Below, in pieces: positions 6,278-11,108 of a DNA stretch of 11,108 nt (positions are counted from its first letter, which is position 1; every line of letters begins with the position of its first letter). The stretch comes from BS150m-G50 sp964501185 [NCBI: uncultured Bacteroidia bacterium] (GTDB lineage: Bacteria > CAIWAD01 > BS150m-G50): the NCBI GenBank assembly GCA_964501185.1, contig CAZCRT010000060.1, positions 1-11,108 of the forward strand, in the 5' to 3' direction. A model generated the notes under the pieces. It ran no database searches. It saw nothing but the letters and a program-made list of their open reading frames with translations, and was not told where the DNA came from. A program made the position numbers and the translations under genes.

Positions 6278-8077
6278 TTACCTCAGAATTATGAACTTCC
6301 TCGCGGTTGCGCCGACTGCTCCACTTACCTGCGCGTAGTAAACACCGGATGGAAGGAAGGAGGGGGGAAGCCATGAAACCTGCCCGGAGCCATTGCTGCT
6401 GAATTCATCTATCAGGCGGCCTGAAATATCGAATACTCTTATGATGGCAGTGCCATAGCCGACGTCGAACTGAAATTCCGCACTGTGCAGCACCGGATTG
6501 GGGGAAATGCTCAGTTGACCGGGTTGATATGCTACCGGATCATTCACAGATTCCGGCTCACCCGGGTCACCATAGATTCCTGTATTGCGCGCGTTGATAC
6601 CACGCATCGGCCAGTCGGCACGCTCAGGAAGCGCCTGACCGGTTGTATTCCAGGCATAAATCTCCCCGTCCCATGTCGCAGCGACCAGCTCGAAAAGGCC
6701 GTCCCCATCGATATCACCTGCGGACACACCTGAGATTGAGGGCGCGGGCATCGACAGAGGATAATCGGGAAGCAGTACACCTTCCCCTGAAATCGCGTAG
6801 AGTTCTCCACCATCAGTCGCAAAGCAGATATCCTGCAGTGCATCATCATCCACATCGACGACAGTCGGGAAGCTTTTAGGCCAGTCTGAAAGGTCATATG
6901 GCCAGCCGGGAAGCATTTCACCGCTGACCATGTCTATCACAAACGCCCGATAATCACCACCGAGATGATTGTCAAACGCGATCAGTTCAGGATACTGATC
7001 ACCGGTGACATCACCGAGACCCAGATAAAAGAGCTGACTACTGGTAGCTATTGTCAGCGGGAAACCGGGATAGGTAAATCCAAAACTATCCTTACAGTTT
7101 ACAATACTCGAGCCGTTGACATTGTATCCCAGCAGGATCTCGAGATCACCATCTCCATTGATATCAAGGGGGATCGGGGCCCCCATCATGAGATACCCTT
7201 CTGTAAGCGTCTCCAGGACCACAGGATAACCAACCGACTCCGATCCATCCGATTCAAAGGCATGCAACCAGAAAATGGGGGAGTTCCAGGAGACAGCGAA
7301 CATCTCCCGTTCGAGGTCACCATCCAGATCACCATAGTACATTGACAGGACACTCTCTGTTGACTCGAGATCGGTTGTAAACAAGAGGTTTCCCAGATGA
7401 TCGAGTGCTGAGACTCTGTTATAAGTGCCGGTGTTGCCCAGAGTGTGTGCCGTCCAGGCTTCCAGTTCACCGTTACTATCAGTATCACCCAGCACAAAGG
7501 GGACAGCCAGTGCGTTCGAATAATCATCCGGTGCATACTGTGGATAACCGGGAAGATCGGTACCGTCCAGTTCCCTGGCATTAAAACACCACAGGTGAGA
7601 GCTGCCCGCCCACCAGTCACGCACAGCCCAGAAAACCTCGTTGTCACCATCGTTTGTCATGTCAGCTACCGAGGGCCCCGGCATACTCCCGGTTGTTCCG
7701 TAACCCATGTAGGCCATCTCAGCTGTCGGCCAGCCGGGAAGAAAAGTACCGTCACCATTTAATGCAAAAGCATGACCACCCCGCAGGAAGATTTCATCAG
7801 CGCCGTCATTGTCGGCATCATAGAGTGTGGGTGTATACGGGAATCCAGCGCCCGGTGAAGCCAGATCTACCGGGAAACCATCGCAGAGATCACGATCACG
7901 GGTAGCTTCCCGGTTGTGATCGTGACCATCATCGATAACCGGACTCCTGAACAGCTCCTGCGGGTCTGGTGACAGAGTAATCACCTTCAGACCGGAAGTT
8001 GCAGTGGCAATTCCGGTAGAGAAAATAAGCGCGATACTTACTAAGATGCTGATTGGAACTACCCGGTTCATGTACAT
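6278..8077 (-). CDS. Exported FG-GAP/VCBS-type beta-propeller protein with T9SS sorting domain
   Basis: The start at 8077 (MYMNRVV) is preferred because AGGAGG lies five bases upstream; the frame is open 19 codons further, but without support. The 599-residue protein has a Sec signal peptide (cut probably after ATA, residue 26). Residues about 85-500 contain eight Asp-rich loops of the D-x-D-x-D-G type, for example DADNDG (87-92), DINGDGD (305-311) and DIDGDG (455-460), each followed by a short E-(I/L)-(F/L)-x strand as in integrin-like FG-GAP repeats that bind calcium. Repeated LPGWP/LPGYP turns and the motif DWPMRGINARNTG close the propeller, a combination often seen in such secreted proteins. 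Residues 522-599 are a T9SS type A-like domain: SPNP, IRVFDISGRLI, LPSGVYYAQV and KFIILR. Its first motif is shortened compared with YPNPFNP, but the strand pattern is intact. A binding role at the cell surface is likely; the ligand is unknown. Confidence 0.9.
   Translation of the reverse strand: MYMNRVVPISILVSIALIFSTGIATATSGLKVITLSPDPQELFRSPVIDDGHDHNREATRDRDLCDGFPVDLASPGAGFPYTPTLYDADNDGADEIFLRGGHAFALNGDGTFLPGWPTAEMAYMGYGTTGSMPGPSVADMTNDGDNEVFWAVRDWWAGSSHLWCFNARELDGTDLPGYPQYAPDDYSNALAVPFVLGDTDSNGELEAWTAHTLGNTGTYNRVSALDHLGNLLFTTDLESTESVLSMYYGDLDGDLEREMFAVSWNSPIFWLHAFESDGSESVGYPVVLETLTEGYLMMGAPIPLDINGDGDLEILLGYNVNGSSIVNCKDSFGFTYPGFPLTIATSSQLFYLGLGDVTGDQYPELIAFDNHLGGDYRAFVIDMVSGEMLPGWPYDLSDWPKSFPTVVDVDDDALQDICFATDGGELYAISGEGVLLPDYPLSMPAPSISGVSAGDIDGDGLFELVAATWDGEIYAWNTTGQALPERADWPMRGINARNTGIYGDPGEPESVNDPVAYQPGQLSISPNPVLHSAEFQFDVGYGTAIIRVFDISGRLIDEFSSNGSGQVSWLPPSFLPSGVYYAQVSGAVGATARKFIILR
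6281..6284 (-). promoter_or_regulatory. Ribosome binding site for the NlpC/P60 gene, inside the upstream gene
   Basis: CTGAGG forms the last two sense codons (Leu, Arg) of the propeller gene, and its GAGG lies six bases before the TTG at 6274 but only two before the ATG at 6278. Spacing therefore supports the rare TTG start, which is also the one that gives the lipoprotein signal. Confidence 0.6.
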
Positions 8078-8082
8078 CTCAC

Positions 8083-8088
8083 CCTCCT
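8083..8088 (-). promoter_or_regulatory. Ribosome binding site of the FG-GAP propeller gene
   Basis: AGGAGG (part of AGGAGGGTGAG) ends five bases before the ATG at 8077. It decides the start against the upstream ATG at 8134. The ATG at 8071 (residue 3) is a less well spaced alternative. Confidence 0.75.
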
Positions 8089-8230
8089 GTAGAGTTTCAA
8101 ATGCTACCCGGTCCAGATGAATGGAAACTGCCATCCTGTCTTACGGCATCTGCACCCTTTTCTATAGACACAAGAGTTCAGTTGCATTGCAGTCAGTGGG
8201 AATTAACCAACTGGCAGCACAATAGGGAAG

Positions 8231-8270
8231 TGAAAAAGAAAAGGGCGGTTCACATCTGGTGGAACCGCCC
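8231..8270 (-). terminator. Strong intrinsic terminator after the 506-residue exported protein gene
   Basis: GGGCGGTTC (8243-8251) and GAACCGCCC (8262-8270) form a perfect nine-base-pair GC-rich stem with a ten-base loop. Read on the minus strand, the stem starts 26 bases after the stop codon at 8297 and is followed by TTTTCTTTTTC. This is a classic Rho-independent terminator. It separates this gene from the propeller gene at 8077, which therefore should have its own promoter somewhere between about 8230 and 8090; I could not identify -35/-10 boxes there with confidence. Confidence 0.85.
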
Positions 8271-8296
8271 TCTTCGTTCTGCTGTTATATAATCTG

Positions 8297-9817
8297 TCAG
8301 TTAAACGCCGTTACCCGGAAGAACCGCTTTGCCGAAGAAGTCGGTACGGTCCAGGAGTTGAGTGGCGTGGTTGTCTCGAGTGTCCAGGCTCCGGAAGGCC
8401 AGGGTGCAAAGGGCTCTTCAGCCCCCCAGACATTGTAACCGACAGCATCAGGTACTGTGGTCCAATGCAATGTCCAGGTCCAGTCTACGATATTCATCCA
8501 GATATAGGGCGGTTCCAGCATTTCCGGCCCATCGATGACAAACGACAGATCCATCGACTGGCCTGCCTGCGGGTGTTGTCCCGGGTAGACCAGCTCGTTC
8601 CAGGCTAAATCCATAATGCGCCAGACCGCATCGTCATTCCAGTGCAGGTCTGTGCTCTTCCAGCCGATACCCAGGGACCAGTCCGGATCCTCAGGTTGGA
8701 AGGCTTCAACGCTGAGCCAGTAGATAGTACCCTCTTCCTGCACAAAGGCTTCCGCAAGGGGTAACTGGAAATCGTATTGCCAGACCCAGAAATCACCGGG
8801 GAAGAAACAATCTCCACTCAGAGGATTGAACCACCATTCACCCGGTTCCACATAAGTGAATTGCTCTTCGATAAATTCACCCGGGCTGAAAAGGCGTCCC
8901 CAGAGTTGTTCACCCGGATGACTGTAGCCATCAGTACCTTCAGGAACATCACTCCATAAACCGAGTTCGAAAAATGTGATGTCAGGAACGAACTCATCCC
9001 ACTTCCAGGAGCACCAGATGGTGATATCGGTAATCGGGCCGGTTTGTGTACACATGAAATCGTCTGCCAGTGTCAGTGGTTCTTCGGTAAACACATCGAC
9101 ACCGGTTTCAGTCAGGTCAGGCCATTGCGGGAAATGCATCTTCCACTCTTCATCAGGTCGTTCGGTCTGCAGGCGTATTGTTCCTGTTGTCATTCCAGCC
9201 ATGCCTTCCAGCATTGAACCGGGAGCGCCCTGGAACTCTATCTGATAAGTGATATCAAAAAAACTGTCGACGGAGAAATCACCGTACGGAAGTTGAGTCA
9301 GCGTAGTTTCACCCGGGCATGGCAGGCCATACTCTATCCCGCCGACTATCTGCACCATCTCAAAATCGGGGTCACCATAAATCCCTCCCTGTATCCTGGA
9401 AATATCCTGCAGGAAAGTTTGTACCGGGTCACCCGGAGTACGGGGGGCGGTGTGTGCCTCACAGTAATAAAGAGGCATTGTTATCTGACGCTCGAAGCCC
9501 TCCAGGTCACCGAAACCGGTAACATGCCACTCGAATTGAGCATTGAACAGTGCGACTGTGCCACCCATTGACCCACCTGGCTCCTCCCAGGTGTTGGTAA
9601 AACCGGTCAGCGGGCCGTCTAGATAGAGACCGCTGCCAGGGGGAAAGCCCTCTGTCATCACTATCATCTCTTCTTCATTTTCGTAGGGACAGAAGGGTGG
9701 GAAATCAGCAGTGCCGTTTCCGTTGTCCGGCATCTGGCACGGTTCACTCCAGGCTGTTACTGGCACCGACAACACCCAAAGGAACAGGAGAGGTACAACA
9801 ATTTTCATTTTTTTCAT
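8297..9817 (-). CDS. Exported protein of unknown function with two unassigned domains and FN3-like C-terminus
   Basis: Of the clustered ATGs at 9823, 9817 and 9808, the one at 9817 is chosen because AAGGGG lies seven bases before it. The 506-residue protein has a Lys-rich start and a Sec signal peptide, probably cut after VTA (residue 22). Residues about 23-225 form one domain, with DSFFDITYQIEF and GAPGSMLEGMAG; I have an impression of similar segments in secreted proteins of Planctomycetes and FCB bacteria, but cannot name the family. Residues about 225-430 are a Trp-rich domain with LADDFMCTQTGPITDI, GYSHPGEQLW and GTIYWLSVEAF, which also recalls an uncharacterised secreted domain. Residues about 435-506 resemble a fibronectin type III module. 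There is no T9SS sorting domain and no catalytic motif I recognise. It is transcribed alone, with its own terminator. Extracellular or periplasmic location is inferred from the signal peptide only. Confidence 0.85.
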   Translation of the reverse strand: MKKMKIVVPLLFLWVLSVPVTAWSEPCQMPDNGNGTADFPPFCPYENEEEMIVMTEGFPPGSGLYLDGPLTGFTNTWEEPGGSMGGTVALFNAQFEWHVTGFGDLEGFERQITMPLYYCEAHTAPRTPGDPVQTFLQDISRIQGGIYGDPDFEMVQIVGGIEYGLPCPGETTLTQLPYGDFSVDSFFDITYQIEFQGAPGSMLEGMAGMTTGTIRLQTERPDEEWKMHFPQWPDLTETGVDVFTEEPLTLADDFMCTQTGPITDITIWCSWKWDEFVPDITFFELGLWSDVPEGTDGYSHPGEQLWGRLFSPGEFIEEQFTYVEPGEWWFNPLSGDCFFPGDFWVWQYDFQLPLAEAFVQEEGTIYWLSVEAFQPEDPDWSLGIGWKSTDLHWNDDAVWRIMDLAWNELVYPGQHPQAGQSMDLSFVIDGPEMLEPPYIWMNIVDWTWTLHWTTVPDAVGYNVWGAEEPFAPWPSGAWTLETTTPLNSWTVPTSSAKRFFRVTAFN

Positions 9818-9824
9818 GATCATT

Positions 9825-9830
9825 CCCCTT
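9825..9830 (-). promoter_or_regulatory. Ribosome binding site of the 506-residue exported protein gene
   Basis: AAGGGG lies seven bases before the ATG at 9817 but only one base before the ATG at 9823 and 16 before that at 9808. It therefore fixes the start at 9817. Confidence 0.65.
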
Positions 9831-10065
9831 TACAGCACAACTGTTAGTATCTAGTTTTTCAAGCACCCGATATTCTGAATCTCAGCGAATTCTCATTAGT
9901 ATTGCCACCCATGCAATTGAAGATTCAGGTAACTCATCTGACGATTCAGATTGTTACCGTCGCACAGCTTCAAACAGATTGTTTCCATGAGTGTATGTAA
10001 TTACAGATCACTCCAATTTGAAATTTACTAAAAGGGGAGCAATAAATCGAGCTATATATCCCGTT

Positions 10066-10079
10066 CCAGAATATTCTGG
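10066..10079. repeat. Perfect 14-base palindrome, possible operator
   Basis: CCAGAATATTCTGG equals its own reverse complement. Its neighbours extend the symmetry loosely (TTCCAG on the left, CTGGGTAA on the right). It lies about 250 bases from each of the two divergent start codons. Such a site would suit a dimeric repressor or activator, but no regulator gene is in the window, so the role is inference. Confidence 0.4.
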
Positions 10080-10310
10080 GTAACGCTGACTGGAAAATAC
10101 TGTCCTGGACTGATCAGCAACCGGTCCACGAACCGCTCAATTATGTTGTTACTGTAATCAATGAGTGATCCCCTGCAGAACAGCTGACCCCTTTCCATGA
10201 AGTGAACCGCATCCTGTTAACCCTGTTACGCTCCCTGTCGATCCCGGTTCCGCTCAAAAAAGCTGCAACTTTCCCACTTCTGATGCATATTCCACAACTT
10301 CTGAAATTTA

Positions 10311-10322
10311 CAACAATTGTTG
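10311..10322. repeat. Perfect 12-base palindrome abutting the hydrolase ribosome site
   Basis: CAACAATTGTTG equals its own reverse complement, and its last G is the first base of the GAGG ribosome site at 10322-10325. In DNA it could be an operator; in mRNA it could form only a weak AU-rich stem with almost no loop, so protein binding is the more sensible idea. Confidence 0.35.
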
Positions 10323-10325
10323 AGG
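10322..10325 (+). promoter_or_regulatory. Ribosome binding site of the hydrolase gene
   Basis: GAGG lies six bases before the ATG at 10332 and supports that start. It overlaps the palindrome at 10311-10322 by one base. Confidence 0.6.
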
Positions 10326-10331
10326 CTGACT

Positions 10332-11108
10332 ATGAAACGACTGACCTGGATATTTATCAGCTCCCTGATGCTGGGAACTGCAGGAATGAGCAATGCAGGC
10401 AGCAGCTGGCAGGACGACCTGACAGCATTGCTTATGACCGATGATGAAGTAATTCAGACGAAATTGATTGAGAAGATCGTTAAGGCCGAAGCTGACTGGC
10501 AGGAGGTCACACGGGCAATTCAGGAACAACCGTTTTCCCAGCCGGAAGAAACCGGACTGATCCTGAGACAGAACCTCTGCTCTGATGATGTCGAACGACC
10601 CTGGGTACTCTACATCCCGGAAAGCTATAATCCGGCGGAGCCGACACCGCTGCTGCTGGCATTGCATGGCGGTGTGTCACGTGCTGACCTGCTGGAAGAA
10701 CCCCTCGCATATGCAAAGGAAACCGCCTACTACCAGCTGGCAGAAGAGCGGGGAATGCTGGCTATCTGGCCGATGGGGCAGAAAGATGCCGTCTGGTGGG
10801 ACGAGGTGGGGATGGACAATCTTCGTGATCAACTGCTGACCGTCAAGCGGGAGTTCAATGTCGATGATGACCGTCTGTACATGATCGGATATTCCGACGG
10901 GGCTTCCGCCGGATTCTGTTGGGCGATGCTGGAACCGACCTGGTTCGCCGGATTTATCGCGTTGTCCGGGCACCTGGGTGTAGGCAGTCTAGACGGTGAC
11001 ATGCCCACTTATGCAGGCAACCTGATCAATACGCCCCTTTATGCAGTCACCTCCTTTGACGATCAGCTCTACCCCTCGGCCCGGATGCGGGGAACGCTGG
11101 AGATGGCG
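10332..11108 (+). CDS. Exported alpha/beta-hydrolase, esterase type (3' end outside the window)
   Basis: The first 259 codons are visible and open to the right edge. A Sec signal peptide (MKRLTWIFISSLMLG, likely cut after SNA, residue 22) is followed by a mainly helical segment of about 60 residues (25-85). The hydrolase core comes next: a strand WVLYIPESY, then LLLALHGG with H112-G-G as the likely oxyanion-hole turn, then the nucleophile elbow GYSDGASAG with Ser188. D244 in DDQLYP fits the catalytic Asp position of this fold. The catalytic His would lie beyond the edge. The layout matches carboxylesterase, feruloyl-esterase or PHB-depolymerase-like enzymes that hydrolyse ester bonds outside the cytoplasm; the substrate cannot be told from this part. 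The helical N-terminal segment before the core is longer than usual for simple secreted esterases. It is divergent from the gene at 9817. Confidence 0.88.
   Translation, partial: MKRLTWIFISSLMLGTAGMSNAGSSWQDDLTALLMTDDEVIQTKLIEKIVKAEADWQEVTRAIQEQPFSQPEETGLILRQNLCSDDVERPWVLYIPESYNPAEPTPLLLALHGGVSRADLLEEPLAYAKETAYYQLAEERGMLAIWPMGQKDAVWWDEVGMDNLRDQLLTVKREFNVDDDRLYMIGYSDGASAGFCWAMLEPTWFAGFIALSGHLGVGSLDGDMPTYAGNLINTPLYAVTSFDDQLYPSARMRGTLEMA

Larger units (their letters stand above)
9824..10331. other. Intergenic region between divergent genes
   Basis: This 508-base stretch separates the minus-strand gene starting at 9817 from the plus-strand hydrolase at 10332, so it should contain two divergent promoters. 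No coding frame here has a plausible ribosome site and product. Visible elements are three GATTCAG heptamers (9875-9881 inverted, 9922-9928 and 9943-9949, the last two 21 bases apart), GGTAAC/GTTACC arms at 9928-9933 and 9953-9958, a perfect 14-base palindrome at 10066-10079 and a perfect 12-base palindrome at 10311-10322. No -35/-10 pair stood out. Confidence 0.6.

Noticed and set aside
7186-7650. A 154-codon frame overlapping the FG-GAP propeller gene on the same strand
   Set aside because: It is a shifted-frame shadow of Asp/Gly-rich coding sequence, with no ribosome site and no sensible product.
10032-10043. Shine-Dalgarno-like AAGGGGAG in the divergent intergenic region
   Set aside because: No ATG, GTG or TTG follows at usable spacing with an open frame.
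10202-10444. An 80-codon plus-strand frame crossing the hydrolase start
   Set aside because: It is out of frame with the hydrolase, which has a signal peptide, a ribosome site and catalytic motifs. Its product is featureless.

Overview
The window reads as a stretch of genome from a Gram-negative bacterium of the FCB superphylum (Bacteroidetes-like, but probably a non-Bacteroidota candidate lineage such as Latescibacterota, Zixibacteria, KSB1 or Calditrichota). The evidence is two proteins that end in type IX secretion system (T9SS) type A C-terminal sorting domains, one with the classic YPNPFNP signature, together with large beta-propeller proteins, a lipoprotein and moderate GC content. The phylum assignment is inference.

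Layout, left to right. Positions 1-355 are mostly non-coding leader, with small inverted repeats and one doubtful 67-codon minus-strand ORF. Two plus-strand genes follow: a 659-residue exported protein made of about 14 Asp-box (BNR/Ycf48-like) repeats plus a C-terminal FN3-like module (356-2335), and a 1050-residue exported protein made of about 16 repeats built around W-x-D-x-R, with a T9SS sorting domain (2483-5635). A hairpin region (5650-5693) separates them from three minus-strand genes. Read in transcription order these are a 506-residue exported protein of unknown function (9817-8297) with a strong terminator behind it, an FG-GAP/VCBS-type propeller with a divergent T9SS sorting domain (8077-6278), and an NlpC/P60 lipoprotein (6274-5738) that looks translationally coupled to the propeller gene. 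After a 0.5 kb intergenic region with two perfect palindromes, an exported alpha/beta-hydrolase (esterase type) starts at 10332 on the plus strand and runs off the right edge.

All six confidently called proteins carry an N-terminal export signal (five Sec-type signal peptides, one lipoprotein signal), so the region is devoted to the cell envelope and cell surface. Three are long repeat proteins likely to be beta-propellers displayed or released outside the cell. The NlpC/P60 protein probably trims peptidoglycan and the hydrolase probably acts on an ester in the periplasm or outside. Nothing shows that the genes form one pathway. I see no tRNA, rRNA, CRISPR array, transposase, phage gene or recognisable defence system. 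The most original signals are the repeat architectures, the two exported proteins that end in FN3-like modules instead of sorting domains, the coupled lipoprotein start, and the intergenic palindromes.
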